From Pseudomonadota bacterium (GTDB lineage: Bacteria > Pseudomonadota > Alphaproteobacteria > Rhizobiales > Beijerinckiaceae): a stretch of DNA of 45,284 nt. Within the stretch, counting starts at the first letter, position 1, and each line of letters begins with the position of its first letter. Below are positions 8,157-16,894 of this stretch, in pieces. Below the pieces are notes generated by a model, which was not told the DNA's origin, did not search any database, and worked only from the letters and a program-made list of their open reading frames with translations. The translations under genes were made by a program, and so were the position numbers. The stretch is from the NCBI GenBank assembly GCA_023450615.1, contig JAEXGT010000019.1, positions 1 to 45,284 on the forward strand, given 5' to 3'.

Positions 8157-8594
8157 ATGACCAACGCCGTTACGCAGATTCCTGCTGCCGATCCGCAGAT
8201 GGTACGCGAGTATTATGAGAGGCGCCTCGCCCTCGAGACCGATTGCTGGGATGTAAACGATGCCCTCGTCCGCGAGGTGCAGGATTTCGTGCTGCTCGAT
8301 GTGCGCGGTCCGGCGCTCTACGCACGCGGCCATATTCCCGGCGCCGTCAACCTGCCTCACGGCAAGATGACTGCCCACAAGATGTCGGAATGGGCGGAGG
8401 ACACCCTTTTCGTAGTCTATTGCGCCGGTCCCCATTGCAATGGAACGGACCGCGCTGCGCTCAGGCTGGCTAGCATTGGCCGCAAGGTGAAGGTGATGAT
8501 CGGCGGAATCACCGGCTGGGCCGATGAGGGCTTTGCCTTCGCGACCGGAAGCGAACCGGGCAGCCTTACGGTCGAGCGGGAGAGAGTGGCTTAA
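8157..8594 (+). CDS. Rhodanese-like sulfurtransferase
   Basis: A single rhodanese domain of 145 residues, expected to be cytoplasmic and to carry a persulfide on cysteine. The fold marks are LLDVRGPALYARGHIPGAVNLPHG (two pieces around residues 46-70) and the active-site loop CNGTDR, where Cys94 begins the six-residue loop and Arg99 closes it; Cys89 lies just before. About 30 residues precede the domain and look helical. A strong GAGGACGAGG ribosome-binding site precedes the ATG. An inverted GTCCTC/GAGGAC pair (about 8120-8148) spans the leader and could be an operator. The gene is divergent from ftrA and convergent with the DUF1467 gene, with which it shares the stop sequence TTAA. Substrate is unknown. 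Confidence 0.9.
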   Translation: MTNAVTQIPAADPQMVREYYERRLALETDCWDVNDALVREVQDFVLLDVRGPALYARGHIPGAVNLPHGKMTAHKMSEWAEDTLFVVYCAGPHCNGTDRAALRLASIGRKVKVMIGGITGWADEGFAFATGSEPGSLTVERERVA

Positions 8595-8926
8595 AGCCCT
8601 GCCAGGGGGAATACCGCCACGACGATCAGCAGAACGACAGATGAGACCAGCGAGGTCCAGATCGCCTTTTCCTGCAGCGCAGGAGCGGACGGCGCTCCGG
8701 GCTCGCTGCCGGCGACCACCTCTCCGCTTTCCACCTGACTGCGAATGCCGAAGGGCAGGATGGCGAAGAGCGTGATCCACCAGATCACGAAATAGAGGGC
8801 GAGGCCTCCGCTTACGCGCAGGGCGAAAGCATTCACGACGATGGTGATGGCGACGGCTGAAATGAACGCTACTACGGCAAGGGTGGACCAGAGCGAAGCG
8901 GATAGGGCTTTTACAAGTCTTATCAA
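8591..8926 (-). CDS. DUF1467 family membrane protein, probable TTG start
   Basis: Small inner-membrane protein of unknown function. The DUF1467 signature is GGLALYFVIWWITLFAILPF followed by the acidic SQVESGEVVAGSEPGAPS and a second hydrophobic segment VSSVVLLIVVAVFPLAGL. I chose the TTG at 8926 because a GAGGA element lies 7 nt upstream, overlapping the mce stop. This gives 111 residues and adds an extra hydrophobic segment (about residues 13-35) that the usual two-helix family members lack. A GTG at 8836 would give the classical length of 81 residues but has no visible ribosome-binding site. Ten bases separate it from mce, and mce-DUF1467 adjacency is common in alphaproteobacteria. It is last in the long nuo-containing block. 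Confidence 0.8.
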   Translation of the reverse strand: MIRLVKALSASLWSTLAVVAFISAVAITIVVNAFALRVSGGLALYFVIWWITLFAILPFGIRSQVESGEVVAGSEPGAPSAPALQEKAIWTSLVSSVVLLIVVAVFPLAGL

Positions 8927-8936
8927 CAGTATGTCC

Positions 8937-9341
8937 TCAGGCTTGCTCGAGTTCGATGAGGGTTCCGTTGAAGTCCTTCGGGTGAAGGAAAAGCACCGGC
9001 TTCCCGTGAGCTCCGATCCTCGGCTCACCCGAACCCAGCACCCTGGCCCCGGAATTCACAAGGCGGTCGCGCGCGGCGAGAATATCGTCCACTTCATAGC
9101 AGATATGGTGCATGCCGCCGTCCGGATTCCTCTCCAGGAATCCGGCGATGGGCGAATCCGCGCCGAGGGGCTCCAGGAGCTCGATCTTGGTGTTCGGCAA
9201 CGTGATGAACACCACGGTGACGCCGTGCTCCTCAAGCGCCTCGGGCTCGGACACCTGGGCTCCGAGCGTGTTGCGATAGAGATCTGAGGCGGCGGCGATA
9301 TCGCGGACGGCGATGGCCACATGGTTCAGGCGACCGAGCAT
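8937..9341 (-). CDS. mce: Methylmalonyl-CoA epimerase
   Basis: Interconverts (2S)- and (2R)-methylmalonyl-CoA between propionyl-CoA carboxylase and methylmalonyl-CoA mutase, feeding propionyl-CoA carbon into succinyl-CoA. The 134 residues form a glyoxalase/VOC-type fold: LGRLNHVAIAVRDI at the start carries the first metal-binding histidine, GGMHHICYEVDDI the next histidine, and a glutamate in the final GTLIELEQ completes the site. The length is the family norm. It lies 33 bp after RNase J and 10 bp before the DUF1467 gene, all in one direction. Other VOC enzymes are possible, but the HHICYEVDD and NGTLIELEQ motifs are characteristic of the epimerase. Confidence 0.93.
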   Translation of the reverse strand: MLGRLNHVAIAVRDIAAASDLYRNTLGAQVSEPEALEEHGVTVVFITLPNTKIELLEPLGADSPIAGFLERNPDGGMHHICYEVDDILAARDRLVNSGARVLGSGEPRIGAHGKPVLFLHPKDFNGTLIELEQA

Positions 9342-9374
9342 CTTGGCTCCCTTTGGCGATAGATCCGTGCTGCC

Positions 9375-11048
9375 TTATACCTCGATCACGAGGACATGAC
9401 AGGCGGGCTTCTTGCCCCATTCCTGATTCACGGCAGCGCGGACGGCGCGGTGAACGGCGTTCTCGACCGCTTCCGAATCCCTCCGCTTGGCCTTGGAGAG
9501 ACCATCCAGCGTGTCAGCCACCGTATCGGCAATGATGTCCGTGAGGTCCCGCCCCTGCCTGCTCTTTTCGGGAAGGCCCATGGCATCCACCACCGGATCG
9601 CCTGCGATCTCGCCCCGGTCGTCGAGAGCGATGGCCACAGTGACGATGCCGGCAAAAGCCAGCTTGCGGCGCTCCGGCAAAGCGCGCTCGCCAGCGGGAA
9701 TGACGATGTTGCCATCCTTGTAGACGCGGCCTGTGGGAATGGTATCGATGATCTCGGCCTTGCCGGGAGCGAGGCGCACAAGGGTGCCGTTCTTCGCACG
9801 CACCACTTCCGGCACGCCCTGCTGGCGCGCGAACTTGGCGTGCTCGGCCAGATGCAGCGGCTCGCCGTGCGCGGGAATGGCGACGCGCGGCTTCGTCCAC
9901 TCATACATCTTGGCGAGCTCACCCCGGCGCGGGTGACCGGAGACGTGAACCAACTCCGTGCGATCGGTAATGATCTCGATGCCCTGCTCGATCAGGCTGT
10001 TGATGATGGAGCCGACCGCCTTCTCGTTGCCGGGAATGGCACGGGACGAAAAGATCACGCGGTCGCCTGCGGTGAGTGTAATGTCGGGATGCTCATCGGA
10101 TGCGATGCGCGCGAGGGCCGCTCGCGGCTCACCTTGCGATCCGGTGAGAACGGCAACGACCTTGTCGCGGGGGAGATATCCGTAATTATCAGCCGAGCGG
10201 AATTCAGGCAGCCCATCCAGATAGCCGCATTCCTTCGCTACTTCGACGACGCGATCCATGGCGCGCCCGACCACGACGACCTCGCGTCCGCATTCGCGCG
10301 CCGCTTCCGCAACCGAGCGGATGCGCGCGACGTTGGAGGCGAATGTGGTGATCGCTACACGATGCGGCGCATCCTTGATGAGAGTCGCGAGATTCCTTGC
10401 GACGTCCGCCTCGCTCGGGCTTTCGCCTTCGCGCACCACGTTGGTGGAATCGCAGACGAGAGCGAGAACGCCCTCCTCGCCCAGCTTGCGGAACGTCTCC
10501 TCCGAGGTCAGGCTGCCGAGATAGGGCGTGGGATCGAGCTTCCAGTCACCCGTGTGCACGACCAAGCCTTGCGGCGTGCGGATGGCAAGCGCATTCGATT
10601 CCGGAATCGAGTGAGCGACTGGCACGTATTCGATCTCGAAGTTTCCGAGCTTGAGGCGTTGGCCAGGAGCGATCTCATTCAGCTCGATCTTTGGCGCGTT
10701 GGGCTCGGAGAGACGGCGGGTCTCAAGAAGGCCGATGGCGAACTTCGTGGCATAGACCGGCGCGCGCAGACGCGGCCACATCTCCACCAATGCGCCGATG
10801 TGATCCTCATGCGCATGGGTAATGAAGATGCCGAGCAGGTTATGCCGCTCTTCCTCGATGAAGCGCAGGTCCGGATAGACGAGATCGATCCCGGGCAGCT
10901 GCTCCTCGCTGCCGAATCCCATGCCGCAATCGACAAGAATCCATTGCCGGTCCGTCTCAGGGCCAAAGCCGTACAGAGCGGCATTCATGCCGATTTCGCC
11001 GAGCCCGCCGAGGGGCAGAAAGACCAATTCGTCCTGGGAGGATGCCAT
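9375..11048 (-). CDS. rnj: Ribonuclease J
   Basis: RNase J is a metallo-beta-lactamase/beta-CASP ribonuclease with 5'-exonuclease and endonuclease activity in rRNA maturation and mRNA decay. The 557 residues include the zinc motif HAHEDH (His78, His80, Asp82, His83), a later metal ligand region VAHSIPESNALAI and VHTGDWKLD, the beta-CASP part with SGHPRRGELAKMYEW and IPAHGEPLHL, and a C-terminal domain with AGIVTVAIALDDRGE. The length is normal for alphaproteobacterial RNase J. It starts 28 bp after birA and precedes mce, so it is probably part of the nuo-birA block. The long open frame on the opposite strand is a GC-driven shadow. Confidence 0.95.
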   Translation of the reverse strand: MASSQDELVFLPLGGLGEIGMNAALYGFGPETDRQWILVDCGMGFGSEEQLPGIDLVYPDLRFIEEERHNLLGIFITHAHEDHIGALVEMWPRLRAPVYATKFAIGLLETRRLSEPNAPKIELNEIAPGQRLKLGNFEIEYVPVAHSIPESNALAIRTPQGLVVHTGDWKLDPTPYLGSLTSEETFRKLGEEGVLALVCDSTNVVREGESPSEADVARNLATLIKDAPHRVAITTFASNVARIRSVAEAARECGREVVVVGRAMDRVVEVAKECGYLDGLPEFRSADNYGYLPRDKVVAVLTGSQGEPRAALARIASDEHPDITLTAGDRVIFSSRAIPGNEKAVGSIINSLIEQGIEIITDRTELVHVSGHPRRGELAKMYEWTKPRVAIPAHGEPLHLAEHAKFARQQGVPEVVRAKNGTLVRLAPGKAEIIDTIPTGRVYKDGNIVIPAGERALPERRKLAFAGIVTVAIALDDRGEIAGDPVVDAMGLPEKSRQGRDLTDIIADTVADTLDGLSKAKRRDSEAVENAVHRAVRAAVNQEWGKKPACHVLVIEV

Positions 11049-11076
11049 ACTTGATCAAGACCTTGTCATGCCTGCG

Positions 11077-11883
11077 CTAAGGCTTGGCTATATCGTGCTG
11101 TAAATTGGGAAAATAAAGGTCGCCTGCATCAATCTGTTCCAGGCCTGTGCCTGTTTTCAGCTGCAGACGTCCGAACTTGTCGAGACTTTCGAAGATGCCC
11201 CGCTTCTCGCCTGAAGGAAGCCGAAGGGTCACCTCCCGGCCAATACCCGCGGCGCGTTCCAGCCAGAGCCGCCGGATCGGCCCGAATGGATCTGCCGTGT
11301 TCATGCGCGCTGCACTGCGCCAGGCTGAGAATGTCCGGGCGAAAGAAGCCGACAGCGCCTGGAACATGTCCTCGCGCGTCAAACCCGGCTTGACCTGCTG
11401 TAAGGCGATGGCCGGATACGGCGTGCCGGTTGGAGCAAAAGCCACATTCACGCCCATGCCGACGATGATCGCAGGCGGGCGGCTATGATCGAGTCTGTGT
11501 CCTTCAAGGAGAAGGCCCGAGACCTTCGCGCCATCGAGGAGAAGATCGTTCGGCCATTTGAGCGAGAGGCGCGGCATGCCCACGCCTGTTACCGCTTCCA
11601 CCGCTTCGTGCAAGGCTAGCCCTGCAACGAAGCCGAGCTGTGGGGCATGCTGCACCTCGCAAGGATCGATCAGAAGAAGGCTGGCGTAGAGGTTGCCTTG
11701 AGGTGATGACCATTGACGGCCGTGCCGCCCCCTGCCCGCGCGCTGCTCGCCGGAGACGATCCAGAGCTGCCCCGGATCGCCTGAGCGTGCGGCCTCTAGC
11801 GCATCATCGTTCGTGGAATCTGTCGCCTCGAGCGAGATGAGCCGATAGCCGGCCGTCTCGGCTTCAGGCGACAGTTTCACCAT
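11077..11883 (-). CDS. birA: Biotin--[acetyl-CoA-carboxylase] ligase BirA
   Basis: Attaches biotin to biotin carboxyl carrier proteins via biotinyl-5'-AMP. The 268 residues have the ligase core: STNDDA near residue 23, the nucleotide and biotin loop AGRGRHGRQW at about 49-58, SLKWPNDLLLDGAKVSGLLL with the catalytic-pocket lysine, and IVGMGVNV. The C-terminal SH3-like part includes LPSGEKRGIFESLD. No N-terminal helix-turn-helix is present, so this is a monofunctional (class I) ligase, not a repressor as in E. coli. Its ATG overlaps the nuoN stop by one base (TGATG), so translation is coupled to nuoN, a common arrangement in this order. Confidence 0.95.
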   Translation of the reverse strand: MVKLSPEAETAGYRLISLEATDSTNDDALEAARSGDPGQLWIVSGEQRAGRGRHGRQWSSPQGNLYASLLLIDPCEVQHAPQLGFVAGLALHEAVEAVTGVGMPRLSLKWPNDLLLDGAKVSGLLLEGHRLDHSRPPAIIVGMGVNVAFAPTGTPYPAIALQQVKPGLTREDMFQALSASFARTFSAWRSAARMNTADPFGPIRRLWLERAAGIGREVTLRLPSGEKRGIFESLDKFGRLQLKTGTGLEQIDAGDLYFPNLQHDIAKP

Positions 11884-13325
11884 CAGAACAGGGAGCGCGC
11901 GGCAGCGCCTGCAGCTGCCACCAGCGGAGCCGGGACGATGCCGAAGAGCACTACGAAGATGCTGGAGAGGGCCAGCACGAACTTCACGCCGACAGGCATG
12001 GTGTCGTAAGCGGCGCCCGGCTCATCGAAGTACATCACCTTCACGATGCGCAGGTAATAATAGGCACCCACGACGCTGGTCACCACGCCGATGATGGCGA
12101 GAGCCACAAGGTTGGCGTTGATGGCTGCGTTGAAGACCGCAAACTTGGCGAAGAAGCCGGCCAGCGGCGGAATGCCTGCCAGCGAGAACATCATCATCGC
12201 AAGGCAGAACGCGAGCACCGGATGCGTGCGGGCAAGCCCCGAAAGATCCTCGACATTCTCGTACATGGCCTTGCCGCGGCGCAGGCCGAGGATCACGGCG
12301 AAGGTGCCCAGCGTCATCGCGAGATAGATCGCCATGTAGACGATCACACCCTGAACGCCCTCGACAGTACCGGTGGCCAGGCCGATGAGCGCATAGCCGA
12401 CGTTACCGATGGAGGAATAGGCCATCAGGCGCTTGAAGTTACGCTGGCCGATAGCAGCGAAAGAACCCAGCGCCATGGAGGCGATGGAGATGAAGACGAT
12501 GATCTGCTGCCATTGGCCGACGATGTTCGGGAAGGCATCCATGAACACGCGGCTGGCCATGGCCATGCCGGCCATCTTGGGCGCGGCGGCGAAGAAAGCC
12601 GTGACCGGGGTCGGAGAGCCCTCGTACACGTCCGGCGTCCACATGTGGAACGGCACGGCCGAGATCTTGAAGGCAATACCCGCGGCGACGAACACGACAC
12701 CGACGATGGCGCCTACGCCCACCTGCCCTTGCAGAATGCCGGCAATCGCCGGGAAGGACACGTTGCCGGTGAAGCCATAGACCAGCGAAGCGCCATAAAG
12801 CAGCATGCCCGAGGACAGCGAGCCCAGCACGAAATACTTGAGGCCCGCTTCCGTCGAGCGGACATTGTCGCGGTCGAAAGCCGCAATCACGTAGGACGAG
12901 AGGCTGAGCAGTTCGAGGCCGAGATAGAGAGCGATCAGGTCATTGGCCGAGATCACCATCATCATGCCGAGTGTGGAGAGCACGATGAGGATCGGATACT
13001 CGAAGCGATAGATGCCCTCGCGGCGCATGTAATCCATGGAGAGGATGACACCACCCGCGGAAGCAAGCAGGGTCAGCCCCTTCATGAATTTGGCGAAGCC
13101 ATCGACCACGAAGGAGCCGCCCATGGTCTCGACGCGCTCCGACGGCAGCATGAACACCGCCACGAAGGCGGTAGCCAGCAGAGCAAGGGCGATGAAGTTC
13201 ATGCCCTCCCCAGAGCGCTCACCACGGAGCGCGCCGAACAGGACCAGAGCAAGAGCGCCGGCTGCCAGGATGATCTCCGGCAGCACGGGAGCGAAATCAG
13301 GAATGGTGAGGACGGGATTCATCAT
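11883..13325 (-). CDS. nuoN: NADH-quinone oxidoreductase subunit N
   Basis: Antiporter-like membrane subunit of complex I, contributing one proton channel. The 480 residues form about 14 membrane helices. The proton-translocating family pattern is visible in LELLSLSSYVIAAFDR and FKISAVPFHMWTPDVYEGSP, with the key lysine in GIAFKISAVPFH and a further Lys in RNFKRLMAYSSIGNVGY. The gene starts with two consecutive ATG codons at 13325 and 13322. It follows nuoM by about 4 bp and ends overlapping birA by one base. It is the last nuo gene. Confidence 0.97.
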   Translation of the reverse strand: MMNPVLTIPDFAPVLPEIILAAGALALVLFGALRGERSGEGMNFIALALLATAFVAVFMLPSERVETMGGSFVVDGFAKFMKGLTLLASAGGVILSMDYMRREGIYRFEYPILIVLSTLGMMMVISANDLIALYLGLELLSLSSYVIAAFDRDNVRSTEAGLKYFVLGSLSSGMLLYGASLVYGFTGNVSFPAIAGILQGQVGVGAIVGVVFVAAGIAFKISAVPFHMWTPDVYEGSPTPVTAFFAAAPKMAGMAMASRVFMDAFPNIVGQWQQIIVFISIASMALGSFAAIGQRNFKRLMAYSSIGNVGYALIGLATGTVEGVQGVIVYMAIYLAMTLGTFAVILGLRRGKAMYENVEDLSGLARTHPVLAFCLAMMMFSLAGIPPLAGFFAKFAVFNAAINANLVALAIIGVVTSVVGAYYYLRIVKVMYFDEPGAAYDTMPVGVKFVLALSSIFVVLFGIVPAPLVAAAGAAARSLF

Positions 13326-13329
13326 GACC

Positions 13330-14841
13330 TCAGTGTGCTGCGGCTGCAGCCGTTTTCACGGTGGAGAGCGCGGCCTGGACGTTCTGCATGAGCGCATCCG
13401 TCGGCACGGCGAAGGCGTCGAGGATCGGGCCGGGCTGCACGCCGTAATAGATGATCAGCAGAATGAGCGGCACGAAGGTGATGATCTCGCGGCGGTTCAG
13501 ATCCGTGATGCCCTGAAGCGACGGCTTGTCGAGCTCCCCGTAAACCACGCGACGATAGAGCCAAAGGGCATAGGCTGCCGAGAGGATCACGCCCGTACAG
13601 GCGAAGAACGCCACCCAGGTGTTGGAGCGGAACGCACCCATCAGCGTCAGGAATTCGCCGATGAAGCCAGAGGTGCCCGGAAGCGCCACATTGGCCATGG
13701 TGAGGATCAGGAACACCACCGCATAGATGGGCATGCGGTTCACGAGGCCGCCATAGGCCTTGATCTCGCGGGTATGCATGCGGTCATAGATCACGCCGAC
13801 GCAGAGGAAGAGCGCGCCGGAGATCAGGCCGTGGGAGATCATGGTGAACATGGCGCCCTGGATGCCCTGCTCGTTCATGCTGAACAGGCCCATGGTCACG
13901 AAGCCCATATGCGCCACCGACGAATAGGCGATGAGCTTTTTGATGTCCTCCTGCATCAGCGCAACCAGAGAGGTGTAGATGATTGCGATCACGGAGAGAG
14001 CGAACACGAGCGGCGCGAAGTAGAGCGACGCCTCCGGGAACATGGGCAGGGACACTCGGATGAAACCGTAGCCGCCCATCTTCAGGAGCACACCCGCCAG
14101 GATCACGGAACCCGCCGTCGGCGCCTCCACGTGCGCATCGGGCAGCCAGGTATGGACCGGCCACATGGGCATCTTCACCGCGAAGGACGCGAAGAAGGCG
14201 AGCCACAGCCAGATCTGCAGGTTCCCGGGGAACTTGTGCGTGAGCAACGTCGGGATATCCGTGGTGCCGGCCTGCCAGTACATGGCCATGATGGCGAGCA
14301 GCATCAGCACCGAGCCGAGCAGGGTATAAAGGAAGAACTTGAAGCTGGCATAGATGCGCCGCTTGCCGCCCCAGATGCCGATGATGAGGAACATCGGAAT
14401 GAGGCCTGCCTCGAAGAACAGGTAGAAGAGCACGAGGTCGAGCGCGCAGAAGACGCCGATCATGGTGGTCTCGAGAACGAGGAAGGCGACGTAATATTCC
14501 TTCACCCGATGCCCGATGGAATCCCACGAGGCCAGGATGCAGAACGGCATCAGGAACGTGGTGAGCAGAACGAGCGGTATGGAGAAGCCGTCGACGCCGA
14601 GCTTGAACCGGATGGTCTCGGCCAGCCAGGGATGCACTTCGACCAGCTGGAATGCGGCTGTGGCCGTATCGAAACGGTTCCAGGCCACGAGCGAGAGCAC
14701 AAAGGTGGCAAGCGTCGTCGCAAGGGCCGCCCAGCGCGCATTGGAACGGGTGGCATCGCTGTCCCCGCGAAGGGTCAGGATGAACGCCGCGCCAACCAGC
14801 GGAAGAATGAGAAGGCCGGAGAGGATGCCGAAGCCGAACAT
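13330..14841 (-). CDS. nuoM: NADH-quinone oxidoreductase subunit M
   Basis: Antiporter-like membrane subunit of complex I. The 503 residues carry the family core: the conserved glutamate in YLFFEAGLIPMFLIIGIWG, the lysine in VKMPMWPVHTWLPDAHVEAP, GSVILAGVLLKMGGYGF, and the broken-helix lysine segment QEDIKKLIAYSSVAHMGFV. It starts at 14841, the same base that ends nuoL, so stop and start overlap. The next gene, nuoN, begins about 4 bp downstream. The length is normal. Confidence 0.97.
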   Translation of the reverse strand: MFGFGILSGLLILPLVGAAFILTLRGDSDATRSNARWAALATTLATFVLSLVAWNRFDTATAAFQLVEVHPWLAETIRFKLGVDGFSIPLVLLTTFLMPFCILASWDSIGHRVKEYYVAFLVLETTMIGVFCALDLVLFYLFFEAGLIPMFLIIGIWGGKRRIYASFKFFLYTLLGSVLMLLAIMAMYWQAGTTDIPTLLTHKFPGNLQIWLWLAFFASFAVKMPMWPVHTWLPDAHVEAPTAGSVILAGVLLKMGGYGFIRVSLPMFPEASLYFAPLVFALSVIAIIYTSLVALMQEDIKKLIAYSSVAHMGFVTMGLFSMNEQGIQGAMFTMISHGLISGALFLCVGVIYDRMHTREIKAYGGLVNRMPIYAVVFLILTMANVALPGTSGFIGEFLTLMGAFRSNTWVAFFACTGVILSAAYALWLYRRVVYGELDKPSLQGITDLNRREIITFVPLILLIIYYGVQPGPILDAFAVPTDALMQNVQAALSTVKTAAAAAH

Positions 14842-16871
14842 TAGTGGGCTCCCCTGAAGAGATAATAGGTCACGAGAGCCGCAACGCCGATGAGCATCGC
14901 GAAGGCGTAGTGATAGACGTAGCCGGTTTGCACCCGAACCACACCGCGCGTCACATCGAGCACGCGGGCGGAGATGCCGTCAGGCCCGAGCCCGTCGATG
15001 AGCTTCTGATCGCCCGTGCGCCAGAAGAAGCGGCCGATAGCCATGGCGGGACGCACGAAAATCGCATCGTACAGCTCGTCGAAGTACCACTTGTTGAGCA
15101 GGAAGCGATACAGGATCGGGTGATCCGCCGCGAGGCGGGCCGGCTGCTTGGCGTCGACGATGTACATGTACACCGCGAGCACGAAGCCGAGGATCATCAT
15201 GACGGTCGGGAGCAGCGGCACCCAGGCCGGGAGATGGTGCATCTCTTCCAGGATGTGGTTGTCCGCGCGGGTGTAGATCGCCCCCTTCCAGAAATCCTGG
15301 TAGCCCCCTCCGATGAACGGGCCGTAGAAGATAATGCCGGCAACAAGCGCGCCGATGGCCAGCACGGCAAGCGGCAGCAGCATGACCAACGGGCTCTCAT
15401 GAGGCAGGTGATGCCCATGGTGGCCATGCTCGTGATCCGCGTGGGTTGCGGGCTCGACATCATGGCTGTGGTCGTCATGCTCCACACCCTCATGGTGGCC
15501 ATGAGCATGCTGATCCGCCTGGGACCAGCGCGCATTGCCCTCGAAGGTGAGGAAGAACAGGCGCCAGGAATAGAACGAGGTCATGAAGGCCGCGATCACA
15601 GTCGCTAGGAAGGCGAACTGACCAGCTGCGCTGTGCGAGGCATAGGCCGCCTCGATGACTGCGTCCTTGGAATAGTAGCCTGCCGTGAACGGGAAGCCCG
15701 TGAGCGCCAGGGTACCGATTGCCATCATCGCCGTGGTGAACGGGATGTAGCGGCGCAGGTTGCCCATGTAACGCATATCCTGCTCATGGTGCATGGCATG
15801 GATGACCGAGCCAGCCCCCAAGAAGAGCAGAGCCTTGAAGAAGGCGTGCGTGAAGAGGTGGAACACACCGACGCTATAGGCGCCGACGCCCAGGGCCACG
15901 AACATGTAGCCGAGCTGGGAGCAGGTGGAATAGGCGATAACGCGCTTGATGTCGTTCTGCACGAGGCCGACCGTGGCCGCGAAGAAGGCCGTGATGCCGC
16001 CGATGACGGTGACGACGGTCAGCGCGGCAGGCGCATATTCGAAGACCGGCGACAGGCGTGCGACCATGAAAACGCCTGCGGTCACCATGGTGGCGGCGTG
16101 GATGAGCGCAGAAACCGGTGTCGGGCCTTCCATCGCGTCCGGCAGCCAAGTGTGCAGCAGGAACTGAGCCGACTTGCCCATGGCGCCCATGAAGAGCAGC
16201 AGGGAGGCAATCGTCAGGGCATGCCACTCGATGCCGAGGAACATGAACTTGGCATCGGCGAATTCCGCAACGCGCGGGAAGATGGAGTCGAAGGTGACGC
16301 CATTGAACAGCACAAAGATCGTGAAGATGCCGAGCAGGAAGCCGAAATCGCCGACGCGGTTGACGATGAAGGCCTTCATGGCCGCAGCGTTGGCCGAGTC
16401 CTTCTTGTACCAGAAGCCGATCAGCAGGTAGCTCGCCAGACCCACGCCTTCCCAGCCGAAGAACATCTGAACGAGGTTGTCCGCCGTCACCAGCATGAGC
16501 ATGGCGAAGGTGAAGAGCGACAGATAGGCGAAGAAACGCGGGCGATGCGGGTCCTCGTGCATGTATCCGATGGAATAAAGGTGCACGAGCGCGGACACGG
16601 TGTTGACCACCACCAGCATCAGCGCGGTGAGCGTATCGATCCGGAACGCCCAATCGACCTGGAGATCCCCCACGGACATCCACTGGGCAACCTGGACACG
16701 GGTCGCGCCATCACCGAAGCCGACGCTGATGAAGGACACCCAAGAGAGCGCCGCCGCGATGAACAGCAGCGCGGTCGTGATGATTTCGCTGGGCCTCGGG
16801 CCGAGAACCCGGCCGAAAATACCTGCGATGAGGAAGCCGACGAGCGGCAGGAAAACGATTGCGTAGTACAT
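14841..16871 (-). CDS. nuoL: NADH-quinone oxidoreductase subunit L, with a histidine-rich loop
   Basis: The distal antiporter-like subunit of complex I, whose long lateral helix spans the membrane arm. The 676 residues include NLVQMFFGWEGVGLASYLLI with the conserved glutamate, KSAQFLLHTWLPDAMEGPTP with the channel lysine and histidine, and VQNDIKRVIAYSTCSQLGY. At residues 454-493 (DNA about 15390-15512) a loop holds 15 histidines in some 40 residues, mixed with acidic residues, between two membrane segments. The C-terminal part (about 560-676) has the lateral helix and the last membrane helix. The gene follows nuoK at 23 bp and overlaps nuoM by one base. Confidence 0.97.
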   Translation of the reverse strand: MYYAIVFLPLVGFLIAGIFGRVLGPRPSEIITTALLFIAAALSWVSFISVGFGDGATRVQVAQWMSVGDLQVDWAFRIDTLTALMLVVVNTVSALVHLYSIGYMHEDPHRPRFFAYLSLFTFAMLMLVTADNLVQMFFGWEGVGLASYLLIGFWYKKDSANAAAMKAFIVNRVGDFGFLLGIFTIFVLFNGVTFDSIFPRVAEFADAKFMFLGIEWHALTIASLLLFMGAMGKSAQFLLHTWLPDAMEGPTPVSALIHAATMVTAGVFMVARLSPVFEYAPAALTVVTVIGGITAFFAATVGLVQNDIKRVIAYSTCSQLGYMFVALGVGAYSVGVFHLFTHAFFKALLFLGAGSVIHAMHHEQDMRYMGNLRRYIPFTTAMMAIGTLALTGFPFTAGYYSKDAVIEAAYASHSAAGQFAFLATVIAAFMTSFYSWRLFFLTFEGNARWSQADQHAHGHHEGVEHDDHSHDVEPATHADHEHGHHGHHLPHESPLVMLLPLAVLAIGALVAGIIFYGPFIGGGYQDFWKGAIYTRADNHILEEMHHLPAWVPLLPTVMMILGFVLAVYMYIVDAKQPARLAADHPILYRFLLNKWYFDELYDAIFVRPAMAIGRFFWRTGDQKLIDGLGPDGISARVLDVTRGVVRVQTGYVYHYAFAMLIGVAALVTYYLFRGAH

Positions 16872-16894
16872 TGCGTTTACTCGGCCCTGTGGGC

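Noticed and set aside
9396..11054. 552-codon plus-strand frame opposite RNase J
   Set aside because: Antisense shadow of a certain gene.
13036..14844. 602-codon plus-strand frame opposite nuoN/nuoM
   Set aside because: His-, Glu- and Arg-rich antisense of membrane helices; a typical shadow of a hydrophobic gene.
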